Shown: piece after piece, positions 18,552 to 26,916 of the stretch
Layout: the number at the start of each line of letters is the position of its first letter
How positions within the stretch are numbered: the stretch's first letter is position 1
Source of the DNA: JAXMHB01 sp046346965
GTDB lineage: Bacteria; Pseudomonadota; Gammaproteobacteria; Xanthomonadales; SZUA-5
Length of the DNA stretch: 64,000 nucleotides
Assembly: GCA_046346965.1 (NCBI GenBank)
Contig: JAXMHB010000016.1
Coordinates: 1-64,000 of the forward strand
Direction of reading: 5' to 3'
Position numbers and translations under genes: made by a program
The notes under the pieces: model-generated
What the model was told of the DNA's origin: nothing
Databases searched by the model: none
What the model saw: the letters and a program-made list of their open reading frames with translations, nothing else

Positions 18552-18885
18552 AAATGTGTGGGCTCAAGGTCCGCGCCTACGCGTTGACGCACCAAATGGA
18601 TGCGCTGGAGGTCTGCGCCGACGCGATGAGGCACGAAATGTATGCGCTCAAGGTCCGCGCCTACGCGTTGACGCACCAAATGGATGCGCTGGAGGTCTGC
18701 GCCGACGCGATGAGGCACGAAATGTATGCGCTCAAGGTCTGCGGCGACGCATTGAGGCATGAAATCTGCGGGCGCGAGGTCGGCGCTGACGCGTTGAGGC
18801 ACCAAACTTGTAGGCGAACGGGCAAATGTTGTGCGCTCAAGGTCTGCGCCGACGCGTTGAACCATGAAATTTGTGGGCTCGACCT
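18552..18885. repeat. 42-bp tandem repeat array, about 7.5 units
   Basis: Units begin at 18552, 18594, 18636, 18678, 18720, 18762, 18804 (cut to 20 bases), 18824 and 18867 (partial). Units 1-4 form two near-identical 84-bp dimers. Because 42 is divisible by three, several frames on both strands stay open through it; the plus frame reads as 14-residue units such as ALEVCADAMRHEMY, i.e. two heptads. There are no unique spacers, so it is not a CRISPR. The last unit supplies the ATG of the downstream small protein. With 18014-18551 this makes about 850 bases without a supported gene. Confidence 0.85.
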
Positions 18886-19406
18886 TGCGCCGCGTGCTCG
18901 CACGCACCGCGATGGTGCGTGCGCAACACTCCTTGACAGTGTGTTCAGTCACCCAGATCGCCAACATCGACGCGGCGCTGACCGCGCTGGAAACCGAACT
19001 CTCCGGGCTGATCGCCCTCAATGCCACGGTCAAGCGTCGGATGCGCAAGATGGGCAAGAAGAGCGAGAGCTTCAGCCGTCAGACCTTGCAGGTCGTCAGC
19101 CAGAAACCGGAGATGATTCCGGCCAACGTTCCAGTACGCGATGCGCTGGAAGACCTGCGCCAGCTGGACCAGCTGCGTCCCCGCCTCGCCCGGCTGAGCT
19201 TGCTGTGCCAACGTGGCGAGGACACCGATGCCGCGCTGGGCAACGACATCATGCACGTCGCCCTGCAGGCCTACGGCCTGATCAAGCTCACCGGTGCCAA
19301 GCAAGGCATGGCCCCCTTGCGCCGTGAGCTCTCCGGTACGTTCACCGGACGTCGTTCCGCCAAAGGCGACCCGACCGACGCGCCGAAGGAGCGCAAGACG
19401 GCATAG
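18864..19406 (+). CDS. Small helical protein of unknown function
   Basis: Up to 180 residues. The start is unresolved: ATG at 18864 lies in the last repeat unit, ATG at 18912 is an alternative, and homology-like sequence seems to begin only around TQIANIDAALTALETEL (about residue 30). The body is predicted helical and charged (KRRMRKMGKKSESFSRQTL, then DLRQLDQLRPRLARLSLLC), compatible with a coiled coil or four-helix bundle. There is no signal peptide or membrane span. I have an impression of similar orphan proteins in related genomes next to repetitive DNA but cannot name a family. A strong intrinsic terminator follows at 19433, showing the gene ends its transcript. Confidence 0.65.
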   Translation: MKFVGSTLRRVLARTAMVRAQHSLTVCSVTQIANIDAALTALETELSGLIALNATVKRRMRKMGKKSESFSRQTLQVVSQKPEMIPANVPVRDALEDLRQLDQLRPRLARLSLLCQRGEDTDAALGNDIMHVALQAYGLIKLTGAKQGMAPLRRELSGTFTGRRSAKGDPTDAPKERKTA

Positions 19407-19432
19407 TCGTGAACGCTTCGAAGAGGAACGGG

Positions 19433-19460
19433 AAAAGCCGCGCGAGCGGCTTTTTTCTTT
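19433..19460 (+). terminator. Intrinsic terminator
   Basis: Perfect stem AAAAGCCGC/GCGGCTTTT around GCGA, followed by a T-rich run (TTTTTTCTTT). It is the clearest Rho-independent terminator in the window. It also argues that the long open frame starting at 19409 is not translated from its upstream end. Confidence 0.9.
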
Positions 19461-19500
19461 GCTGTGCTTGCAGTACAGGGTCGCACACGCCATCAGGCGG

Positions 19501-19572
19501 CGATCCGTCGCCATCACCCGCGGCTCTGAAATTGGCCAATTCGGGGTGTGCGGATCCATCCACATATCCGTG
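19501..19572 (+). pseudogene. Remnant of a PSD-like decarboxylase 3' region
   Basis: In frame, the segment reads VAITRGSEIGQFGVCGSIHI. This aligns without gaps to VAITRGTEIGHFEFGGSTHM of the intact PSD-like enzyme (nt about 6607-6666), with 13 of 20 residues identical, and the DNA is close to identical over CGCCATCACCCGCGGC. The self-cleavage GST has become GSI. Nothing of the rest of the gene is recognisable on either side. The fragment lies between a terminator and the truncated AAA gene. Confidence 0.65.
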
Positions 19573-19642
19573 CGTCTCGCTCGTGGCCTGTGCGCAACTG
19601 CTCTCGGTGCGTCGATCAGAGGACGTCGACGTCAGCGAGGAA

Positions 19643-20257
19643 ATGAACCTCGCGCGCTTTGTCAAGCCGGGGGCACTGTGGAAGGCCATTCGGCAGTCAA
19701 TCAAGGACGTGCACGATCGCTGGCCCAGGGCGGTGGTGCTGATCGACGAGATCGACAAAGCGGACGCGGACGTGCCGAACGCGCTGCTCGAAGTCCTGGG
19801 GAACCGCAGCTTCACACCACCGGGTTTCGAAACCGTCGAGTGCAGCCAGAACTCCCCGTTGATCATCATCACGACCAATGAAGACCGCGAGCTGCCCCCG
19901 GCCTTCTTGCGCCGCTGTCAGGTGCTGAATCTGGACCCGCCGCAAGAGGCTGATGAAGCAGCCTTCTGCGCCTGGATGGAGCATAGGGCGCGGGCTCATC
20001 CACGGATCGCAGCGTTGGATCAGGACGACTTGCTGCGCCGTGCGGCAAGGCAGGTATGGGCGGATCGCGAGACGGCGCGGGAGAAGGACCTGGGTCTGGT
20101 GGGGCTGGCTGAGTACCTGGATTTGCTACATGCCTTGGCCGAACTCTCGCAATGTGACGCACCGCAGGCCGGCACCATGCTGGATGAGCTGTCTCGCTAT
20201 GCACTGGTGAAACACCGAGAGTTGCCGCAACAACGGCCTGCGGTGGGCAGTCCCTAG
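19643..20257 (+). pseudogene. MoxR-type AAA ATPase lacking its N-terminus
   Basis: 204 residues from the first ATG after unrelated leader sequence; AAA similarity begins at about this point. Present: Walker B VVLIDEIDKAD, sensor 1 LIIITTNEDRELP, arginine finger AFLRRC and a C-terminal helical lid. Absent: the Walker A/P-loop and everything before it, so it cannot bind ATP in the usual way. Upstream DNA is a terminator and a PSD fragment, showing that a deletion or rearrangement joined foreign sequence to the gene. The stop is three bases before the next gene, so the original operon order AAA then FGE-protein is preserved. The surviving frame is undamaged, so a product could still be made. Confidence 0.75.
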
Positions 20258-20260
20258 CCC

Positions 20261-22921
20261 ATGACCGCGCCACGGACCCGACTGCCTGTTGGCCGCGTGG
20301 GTCGGGTGGACTTGCTGCGGGCGCTGCAGGAACTGTCCTGGACGGGCCCTGTGCTGTTGGCCTCGCAGGAGGCGTGTTTCGTGCGTCAGCGGGTGGTCGA
20401 ACTCGCGGGCAAGGGCGAGGTGAGCGTCAGCGCCGAGGCCGTTCCGGAGCCACCCGCTCCAGTAACGCTGCCCGAACAGGATGCGAAGCAGGATCGCCCG
20501 AGATTTGAGTCGCAGTGGATCGTGACCGAGGATCGCGCTTTGGCGCAGCTCCCGCCCCTCCAGCGCGAGACGCCCCCGCTGCCGCCGTTGGACCGTGGGC
20601 AGATCAAGGCCGAACGCGATCGAGTGGGGAGCAGCGTGGTGCGCGGCCAATGGCCGTGGCTCAGACGTCGCTTGCGCCAGGCGCTGAATCCGTTGAACCA
20701 GCGCAACCGCCAGCCCATCGACTTCGAGCACTTGGGTCAGCAGTTGGCCACCGGGACGGTACCGGGCGTGTGGCCACGCCGGCGTCTGGAACGTTGGCCC
20801 GGTGGAATGACGCTGCTGCTGGACGAACGCCCGCTGTTGGGCGTCTTGCAGGGCGAGTTTGATCACCTGGCCAGCAGACTGCGGCGCAGCATTGGCAGCC
20901 GCAGTGTGCGCCTTCTGCATCGGAAGCTCGACAGCGATGTACTTCCACGTACGCCCGGACCGGCGCCGTTGTTGGTGGTCACCGACTTGGCCGGGCTATC
21001 ACCAGACACTCTGCGATGGTTCAAGGAACAAGCGCGCAACCAGAGCGCGCCCGTGGTGCTGTGCCCGGAGCCTGGTCCCTGCATCGCTGTCGAGCAGATT
21101 GCGCTGGGCCCTCGCGCGCCAGCGGACCAAGGCGCGCTGACGCCGTTATTGGCCTTGATCGACGCCTTTGGCTATGTCGATGATCGGCTGCTGAAGGCAT
21201 TGGTCGAAGATCAATGTCCGGGACGATCGAGTTGGCGCCATTTGCTCGCCCTGCTGCGGAACCCGATGATCGAACACTTCCATGGCGACCATGGTTTCGG
21301 TATCACGGAATGCCGCAGTGAACTGCGCGCAGCATCACCGGATGCTGCCGGGCTGCCTGCCGCGCGGATCGCGCGGGCCATGCAACTGATGCAGCGGCTG
21401 CACGGCCTGGAAGGCGCCACCAACTACTACAGCGGCATGCTGCGCTGCGCGTCGCGCTATCTGTGCGCTTTGCCCGCGCTGAGCCGGCAGCTGGATCTGG
21501 CCGATCACTACTTTCTGCAACAGGCGGAAGCCAAGCTTAGGGATACACCCGATCCTGCTTTGGCGCTGCGCGTGCTCCGCGCGCTGCGCTCGCAGGCACC
21601 GTTGCGCGAGAAGGATCGCTATGCGCAGCTGATGGAGCGGGCGGTCGCCGTTACAGAACTGGAGTGGGACGCCGCACCACCGCAATCCGTCCCACGCCGC
21701 GCGCATGTGCTGAGAGCGATTGGCAGCCAGCTCAGCGTATCGCCTGATGCGGACGGACCCTTGCGCCGCGCCGTACTTGCGCGCGATCTGCAATTGCCGG
21801 AACGGGGCGCCAGTGTGTCGGCCGTGCTCGGTCGCGAACGCCGCGTCGTGTACCTGCGGGATCAAGGGAGCCATGCAATCGACGGCGGTGAGCATAGCCA
21901 TCTCGGGTTGGTGGCAGGTGAGCGCCTGATACAGCTCACGCGGATCCAACGCCCTAGCTGGGCTGTTGGCTGGGGCCGCGACCTGCAAGGTGCATACGTG
22001 CTGGCGCCATCGCCATTGGGCAAGCCGCATCGCTTCCGCATCCACGAACGCGAAGGCGAGCACCCAATTTCGCCGTTGTTTCCTGCTGATACCCAAGAGG
22101 TGCTGGAAGCGCTTCCCTCCGGCCCCTGGGCAAATCTTGCTATCGGTATTGACCGCTTTGGCCTGTTTACATCGATCGAAGTCAAGGGTGCCACTCAGCG
22201 TTTGCGCTGGATTGAGCCCGGCAGCTTCCAAATGGGATCGGAGCCTAACGACATGGCAGCCTTCGATGACGAAAAGCCGCGACACGAGGTCAGGATATCA
22301 CGAGGCTTTTGGTTGGCCAACACCGTCTGTAGCCAAGCCTTCTGGATGGCGGTGGCTGGCGGAAGGAATCCAAGTCACTTCGTCGGGAAGAACCGCCCAG
22401 TTGAGCGCGTAAGCATCCGCGACGTAAATATGCGCTTCCTAACCAGATTGGGCGGCCTCTTGGACATGAAGCCACACTTAGACAGGCCCAACCCGAGACG
22501 GGCTCCCAGATTTGAGAGTAACCAACTGGCACTCGACTTGCCCAGTGAAGCAGAGTGGGAGTATTCGTGCCGAGCGGGAACCATATCGCCGTTCAGCTTT
22601 GGGAACCACCCGAACACCATGGACGCTTTTGGCTTGTTCGAATCTCTTAATACGGTAGAGGTCGCCAGCATGCCACCCAATCCATGGGGACTTTATGGAA
22701 TGCACGGCAATGTTTGGGAATGGTGTCGAGACGGCATGAGGAGGTACGGCACACTGTCGATGACTGACCCCGAGGGTCCCGAGAGTGATCGTCGCGCGGT
22801 ACGCGGGGGCTCGTGGGCAGACTTAACAGAAGACGCCCGTTCGGCACGCCGATTTTGGAGCCTTGACAACAGTCATCACAGCGACCTTGGATTCCGATGG
22901 TGCATGAGGCCCATATCCTGA
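20261..22921 (+). CDS. Large protein with C-terminal FGE/SUMF1-like domain
   Basis: 886 residues. Residues about 1-640 match nothing I can name; about 215-290 (LLVVTDLAGLSPDTL region) has the alternating strand-helix look of a vWA- or Rossmann-like domain. Residues about 646-884 are a formylglycine-generating-enzyme/SUMF1-like domain: LRWIEPGSFQMGS, LPSEAEWEYSCRAG, NPWGLYGMHGNVWEWC, RRAVRGGSW and LGFRWC. The paired catalytic cysteines of true FGE are not evident, so it is more likely a binding module, as in AAA-FGE conflict systems. It follows the truncated AAA gene by three bases and precedes a second FGE-like gene. Probable cytoplasmic partner of the AAA protein. Confidence 0.78.
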   Translation: MTAPRTRLPVGRVGRVDLLRALQELSWTGPVLLASQEACFVRQRVVELAGKGEVSVSAEAVPEPPAPVTLPEQDAKQDRPRFESQWIVTEDRALAQLPPLQRETPPLPPLDRGQIKAERDRVGSSVVRGQWPWLRRRLRQALNPLNQRNRQPIDFEHLGQQLATGTVPGVWPRRRLERWPGGMTLLLDERPLLGVLQGEFDHLASRLRRSIGSRSVRLLHRKLDSDVLPRTPGPAPLLVVTDLAGLSPDTLRWFKEQARNQSAPVVLCPEPGPCIAVEQIALGPRAPADQGALTPLLALIDAFGYVDDRLLKALVEDQCPGRSSWRHLLALLRNPMIEHFHGDHGFGITECRSELRAASPDAAGLPAARIARAMQLMQRLHGLEGATNYYSGMLRCASRYLCALPALSRQLDLADHYFLQQAEAKLRDTPDPALALRVLRALRSQAPLREKDRYAQLMERAVAVTELEWDAAPPQSVPRRAHVLRAIGSQLSVSPDADGPLRRAVLARDLQLPERGASVSAVLGRERRVVYLRDQGSHAIDGGEHSHLGLVAGERLIQLTRIQRPSWAVGWGRDLQGAYVLAPSPLGKPHRFRIHEREGEHPISPLFPADTQEVLEALPSGPWANLAIGIDRFGLFTSIEVKGATQRLRWIEPGSFQMGSEPNDMAAFDDEKPRHEVRISRGFWLANTVCSQAFWMAVAGGRNPSHFVGKNRPVERVSIRDVNMRFLTRLGGLLDMKPHLDRPNPRRAPRFESNQLALDLPSEAEWEYSCRAGTISPFSFGNHPNTMDAFGLFESLNTVEVASMPPNPWGLYGMHGNVWEWCRDGMRRYGTLSMTDPEGPESDRRAVRGGSWADLTEDARSARRFWSLDNSHHSDLGFRWCMRPIS

Positions 22922-23683
22922 ATCCACTCCTCAGGTTCAATTAACCGCAGACATTGCGTCGTCTTGTCCAACCATTATTGCCAGCCAAAGCAGGTCGCTG
23001 CAGCGGAAATCGGACGAATTCCTGATGAATCGCTACCCCGATGCGTTCCCTCCCGCTTGGGCCAGCGCCTACGGCGACGATGCCTACGGCCTATGGGCGG
23101 AATTGACCCTCGGCAACGCCACCCAACGGCTGCGATGGATAGAACCGGGCACATTCCTGATGGGGTCGGAAGATGACGTGGTTGCCTCGGCAACCGGGCT
23201 CGAGAAGCCGGAGCATCCGGTCACCTTGACTCATGGCTACTGGCTTGCCGACACCGCCTGCACGCAGGCCTTCTGGCTAGCTGTCGTCCCTGGCGACAAT
23301 CCCAGCCGCCTCGCGGACGATCTGAATTGCCCAGTGGAACAGATCAGCTTCGAGGACATCGAAGATGGCTTTCTCCCGCTCTTGCAAGCCGCCCTGGGCG
23401 ACGCCGCGCAGGTGCAACTACCGAGCGAAGCGCAATGGGAGTACGCCTGCCGTGCGGGCACCCAAACCGCGTTTGCCCACGGCGAAACCGTGACACTCGG
23501 GCAGGTCAATTGCGGTGACTTTTCATTTGAGGCTGTAAAGACAAAGCAAATAGGCCAAATCCGTAAACGCACCGTGCCAGTAGCCAGCTTGCCACCGAAC
23601 CCTTGGGGATTGCACGAAATGCATGGCAACGTATGGGAGTGGTGCCGGGATGGGCCGCGACACTACACGCCGGCTTCGACAGT

Positions 23684-23784
23684 CGACCCGGAGGGTGCGC
23701 TCGGCATGCGCCGCGCCGTGCGCGGCGGCTCTTGGATCCGCGACGCGCTGTACGCTCGTTCTGCGTATCGCTATTGGTTTCACG
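23684..23784 (+). repeat. Left copy of 101-bp direct repeat flanking IS66
   Basis: Starts CGACCCGGAGGGTGCGCTCG and ends TTGGTTTCACG immediately before the IS terminus. It is identical base for base to 26021-26121. Confidence 0.97.
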
Positions 23785-23830
23785 GTAACCATCCGACCGC
23801 CCCCATGGATGCGGCGCCTGCGGTGGTCTG

Positions 23831-25354
23831 CTAAGCGGCTCTCGGCGCCCAGTTCATCGGCAGCAGCGCATCGATATCCCGGTTGAGCGTCGTCGGGAGG
23901 CGCTCCAGGACGTCGGTGAGGTAGGCCAGTGGGTCGTGACCGTGTGCCTTCGCTGTTTCGATCAGGCTGGTGGCAATGGCGCAGGCCTCGCCGCCGCGTT
24001 CGCTTCCTGCGAACAGCCAGTTCTTGCGGCCGACGGCGATTTCTCTGAGCGCGCGCTCGGCGGCGTTGTTGTCGATGGCGATGGCGCCGTCGTCCAGGTA
24101 GCGCGTCAGCGCCGCCCAGTGCTTGAGCGTGTAGCCGATCGCCTGTGCCGTCGGTGATTTCGGCAACAGCTCGCGCAGTGCGTCGTCGCACCAGATCCGG
24201 AACCCATCGAGGATCGGTCGGGCGTCACGTTGGCGCCGTTTGCCGCGCTCTGGCGGGCTGTCGCCGGCTTCGCTCGCCGCCCGCTCAATGGCGAACAACT
24301 CGCCGATGCGCTCGACCGCCTCGTGCGCCAGGACGCGCTGGCCGTTCTTGTCGGCCAGTGCCGCGATCTCGAAGAACTTGCGTCTCGCATGGGCCCAACA
24401 GCCCACCTCCCGGATGTCCGGCCGCTGGCGATACAGCTCATCGTAGTTGCTCGCCGCGTCCGCCTGCAGCCAGCCGCCCTTCCACGAGCGCAGGAAGTCG
24501 CGCACATGCTGGCCGGCCTTGTCGACCGTGAAGTCGTACACCACGATCTTGGGATCGCGGCCCACATAGGCCCAGGCCCGCGCGCTAATGGTGCGGCCCA
24601 CCGACTGCAGCGGCAGCACGGTCTCGTCGACATGGATCACCGACTGCTGCATCAGCGCCGCGTGCAGGCGCAGCACCAGCGGCTTGAGCCAGCCCGACAG
24701 CGCGATCACCCAGTCCGACAGCGTGCTGCGCGGGATCGCCACGCCGCCGCGGCTGTAGATCTCTTCGATGCGGAACAGCGGCAGGTGGTCGGCGTACTTC
24801 GATACCAACAGATGCGCACCCAAGCTCGCATCCAGATGCGAGCCGTCGATCAGCTGCGCCGGCAACCTGGCGCAGCGCACGCCGGCTTCCGGCTGGCGCG
24901 GATCGGCGTACTTCGCCCGCACGATCAGCTTCTTGACGAAGGTCGCCGGCTTGAAGCACAGCTTGACCGTCACTTCCTCGCCGATCCGCTTGAGCGGCGT
25001 GCCGTCGGCGGCCACCTTCTCCGACTCGGGCAGATCGATCTCGACGCGCTCTTCCGGCAAGCCCTTGGGCAGCACCAGGCGCTGGCGCTCGCTCACCTTC
25101 TTCTTCGGCGTCACCGGCTGCTCGGACCGGATCTCCTGCTCGATCAGCTCGATGTCGGCGCTGCCGAACATCGTCAGCTGATCGGCGTTCTCCGAGGATG
25201 CCCCGAAGCGCTGGCGCTTGAGCGCGGCGAGTTGCTGTTCGAGGGCAGCCAGGCGCGCTTCGGCGCTCTCGGCACGCGCGAGGGCGGCGGCGCGATCCGC
25301 CAGAGCCGCCTCGTAATCGGCGCGGGGGATGACATCAGTGCTTGCCAGGACCAT
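23831..25354 (-). CDS. tnpC: IS66 transposase TnpC
   Basis: 507 residues, full length. N-terminal leucine-zipper-like coiled coil with KRQRFGASSE, a linker and zinc-finger-like region, then the DDE domain: HVDET (first Asp), QADAASNYD (second Asp), CWAHARRKF, and DNNAAERALR with the catalytic Glu. It ends LLPMNWAP, close to the usual IS66 C-terminus. It is the catalytic transposase of the element. Confidence 0.95.
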   Translation of the reverse strand: MVLASTDVIPRADYEAALADRAAALARAESAEARLAALEQQLAALKRQRFGASSENADQLTMFGSADIELIEQEIRSEQPVTPKKKVSERQRLVLPKGLPEERVEIDLPESEKVAADGTPLKRIGEEVTVKLCFKPATFVKKLIVRAKYADPRQPEAGVRCARLPAQLIDGSHLDASLGAHLLVSKYADHLPLFRIEEIYSRGGVAIPRSTLSDWVIALSGWLKPLVLRLHAALMQQSVIHVDETVLPLQSVGRTISARAWAYVGRDPKIVVYDFTVDKAGQHVRDFLRSWKGGWLQADAASNYDELYRQRPDIREVGCWAHARRKFFEIAALADKNGQRVLAHEAVERIGELFAIERAASEAGDSPPERGKRRQRDARPILDGFRIWCDDALRELLPKSPTAQAIGYTLKHWAALTRYLDDGAIAIDNNAAERALREIAVGRKNWLFAGSERGGEACAIATSLIETAKAHGHDPLAYLTDVLERLPTTLNRDIDALLPMNWAPRAA

Positions 25355-25425
25355 CCCGGCAGGCTACCCAGAGGGCATTGGAAAGCAATGCAAGTCACTG
25401 ATCTGTCGTCAAAAAGACAGATCAA

Positions 25426-25755
25426 TCAAGCCACCCGCATCGCGGTTACCGGGCGCAATCTGCGCACCGACAGATCGATCCCTTCCAGCACCAGTCGCAG
25501 GTCGCTCTCCGACAGCGCACCCGCCGTCACCGACGAGAACCGACCACGTTCCAGGCGCTTGTACATCAGCCACCACCCGTGGCGGTCATACCAAAGGATC
25601 TTCACCTTGTCGCGGCCGCGGTTGAAGAACACGTGGGCACTCGAGAGTGCCCGCTGCGGACCCAGGCTCGCTTGCACGCGTAGCGCCAATCCGTCGATCC
25701 CGAGGCGGAAGTCCACCGCCTCGGCGCACACCCAGACCGGCAGGCCACCGACCAT
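25426..25755 (-). CDS. tnpB: IS66 accessory protein TnpB
   Basis: 109 residues of the IS66 Orf2 family: VDFRLGIDGLALRVQ, VFFNRGRDKVKILWYDRHGWWLMYKRLERGRF. Required with TnpA and TnpC for transposition in the family; mechanism not understood. Its start overlaps the tnpA stop, so translation is coupled. Confidence 0.93.
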   Translation of the reverse strand: MVGGLPVWVCAEAVDFRLGIDGLALRVQASLGPQRALSSAHVFFNRGRDKVKILWYDRHGWWLMYKRLERGRFSSVTAGALSESDLRLVLEGIDLSVRRLRPVTAMRVA

Positions 25756-25958
25756 CAGCGCCGCCGCTCGAAACGCACCGGCCGACCGAGCAGCTCACGC
25801 AGCAACCGCCGACGCCAGCCAATGAACGTCGCGTAAGACCAGCCCTGAGCCCGGCAATACCTCCGAGCACTGAGACCACTACGCGACACCGCGCACACGC
25901 GCATGAACCACACCACAGAACCCAGCGAAGAACGCGCCATCGACCACCCATCACCCAC
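25755..25958 (-). CDS. tnpA: IS66 accessory protein TnpA
   Basis: 67 residues in the short form. SGLSARRYCRAQGWSYATFIGWRRR is the helix-turn-helix that defines TnpA proteins of IS66 elements. The N-terminal start is uncertain; the ATG at 25958 is used and an ATG six codons later is possible. It overlaps tnpB. Confidence 0.8.
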   Translation of the reverse strand: MGDGWSMARSSLGSVVWFMRVCAVSRSGLSARRYCRAQGWSYATFIGWRRRLLRELLGRPVRFERRR

Positions 25959-26020
25959 CAGCCGCCAGACTGCTCGCCATGCCGCCCTTCAGTGAAGAAT
26001 GGGGGCTATCGGACGGGTAC

Positions 26021-26121
26021 CGACCCGGAGGGTGCGCTCGGCATGCGCCGCGCCGTGCGCGGCGGCTCTTGGATCCGCGACGCGCTGTACGCTCGTTCTG
26101 CGTATCGCTATTGGTTTCACG
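26021..26121 (+). repeat. Right copy of 101-bp direct repeat flanking IS66
   Basis: Starts at the first base after the right IS terminus and is identical to 23684-23784. The FGE-like reading frame continues from it without a break to its true stop at 26174. Confidence 0.97.
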
Positions 26122-26380
26122 TAACAGATCGCGACGGCAGTCTCGGCTTTCGCTGGTGCCTAAGGTCGGCATGATAAGCGAGAAAATAGAATCTTTCTCG
26201 CGGCAACCTGAGCCTGACCCAACGCAGGCGCGCTGCGACCGATTTATGGACCCCGAAGAATCTAAAGCTTGATTGACCAAGACAGATGATCAATGGGTAG
26301 ATTTTCGACAAGAGACCGCCCATGTGACACTTGAGCGGTGCCTGCGGCCCGTTACGGCCGTCCCTGCAATACCTATCATT

Positions 26381-26916
26381 AGTTGATTTTTGATACAAAC
26401 GCCCTAACGTGATTGAGACATTCCGTATAGTTTCCTGGTGGGATGCGGACAGTGCTTCCGTCTGGCATCTGATACGACTGGTGCGCTGGCAACTTATGCA
26501 ACGGAATTCCAAGAGAGTTCAACGCCAGAGCTAAAGACTCCAGGAATGAGTCGCCTGCAATTAGATAGAGGTTCTCCGGGATGTTTGCATTAAACCTTGA
26601 AACGTTGATCTTGTATGATGCCCGAATGCATTGTAAATGCGGAGTTTCCCTTAATTAACCAGTCCATAAAGCCAACGATGTTCCTTCTTGAACTCGCCGC
26701 TTGCAGCTTCTGATTGGTCTCGTAACCTGCGTGACCTCCTCCGAGGAGAAACTGCGAGACGTTTGCCTGAGGGCATAGGTCGATCACCAATATCTGCTTC
26801 TCGGGGTTTTGTTCGGCAAACAAGCACGCCGCGTTCTGGCATAGCGTAGTTTTTCCTACGCCTCCCTTGTTGTTATAGAACGAGTATATTTTAATGCTCA
26901 CAGGGCATTCCCTCAT
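26381..26916 (-). pseudogene. ParA-family ATPase, frameshifted
   Basis: The first frame (start ATG 26916, stop at 26590) encodes IKIYSFYNNKGGVGKTTLCQNAA (deviant Walker A) and KQILVIDLCPQANVSQFLLGG (Walker A', with Cys where Asp is usual). It ends soon after FTMHSG. The other frame continues at once as ASYKINVSRFNANIPENLYLIAGDSFLES, the expected ParA continuation, and ends ...HVRAFVSKIN at 26381. A single indel near 26625 therefore broke the gene. Even joined, the C-terminus is short and ends in a segment I do not recognise. The region 26180-27080 is visibly AT-richer than its surroundings, which suggests recent transfer. No parB is nearby. Confidence 0.75.

Larger units (their letters stand above)
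23785..26020 (-). mobile_element. IS66-family insertion sequence, complete
   Basis: 2236 bp. The ends are imperfect inverted repeats: GTAACCATCCGACCGCCCCC at the left, and GTACCCGTCCGATAGCCCCC reading in from the right. It carries the three IS66 genes tnpA, tnpB and tnpC on the minus strand, all with intact frames, so it may still be active. Instead of the family's usual 8-bp target duplication it is flanked exactly by 101-bp identical direct repeats. Confidence 0.93.
23025..26174 (+). pseudogene. FGE/SUMF1-like gene split by IS66
   Basis: The coding pieces are 23025-23784 and 26122-26174. Joined, they give 813 bases and an unbroken 270-residue frame, so the ancestral gene can be read exactly. 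It is essentially a single FGE-like domain: LRWIEPGTFLMGS, LPSEAQWEYACRAG, NPWGLHEMHGNVWEWC, RRAVRGGSW, then GSLGFRWC after the insertion. In its present form the reading frame runs into the IS at 23785 and stops at 23834, losing the last 17 residues that complete the fold. A 101-bp segment is duplicated on both sides of the IS. It is a paralogue of the C-terminal domain of the preceding gene. Confidence 0.88.

Noticed and set aside
18552..18885. CRISPR array
   Set aside because: Units are contiguous with no unique spacers, and no cas gene is present.
18026..19057. Long minus-strand open frame through the same array
   Set aside because: Same period artefact; it also runs through REP palindromes and has no recognisable domain.
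18215..19327. Long plus-strand open frame through the 42-bp array
   Set aside because: It owes its length to the 42-bp period being a multiple of three, and its downstream half is out of frame with the better supported 18864-19406 protein. Kept as a possibility in the repeat finding, not as a gene.
19409..19642. N-terminal extension of the AAA frame
   Set aside because: It contains an intrinsic terminator and a PSD fragment in another frame, so it is not part of the ATPase.
20261..26174. True formylglycine-generating enzymes for sulfatase maturation
   Set aside because: The catalytic Cys pair is not evident and no sulfatase gene is nearby.
26117..26512. 131-residue minus-strand frame after the IS66 locus
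   Set aside because: Overlaps the 3' end of the FGE-like gene and the shifted frame of the ParA remnant; no domain or ribosome site.
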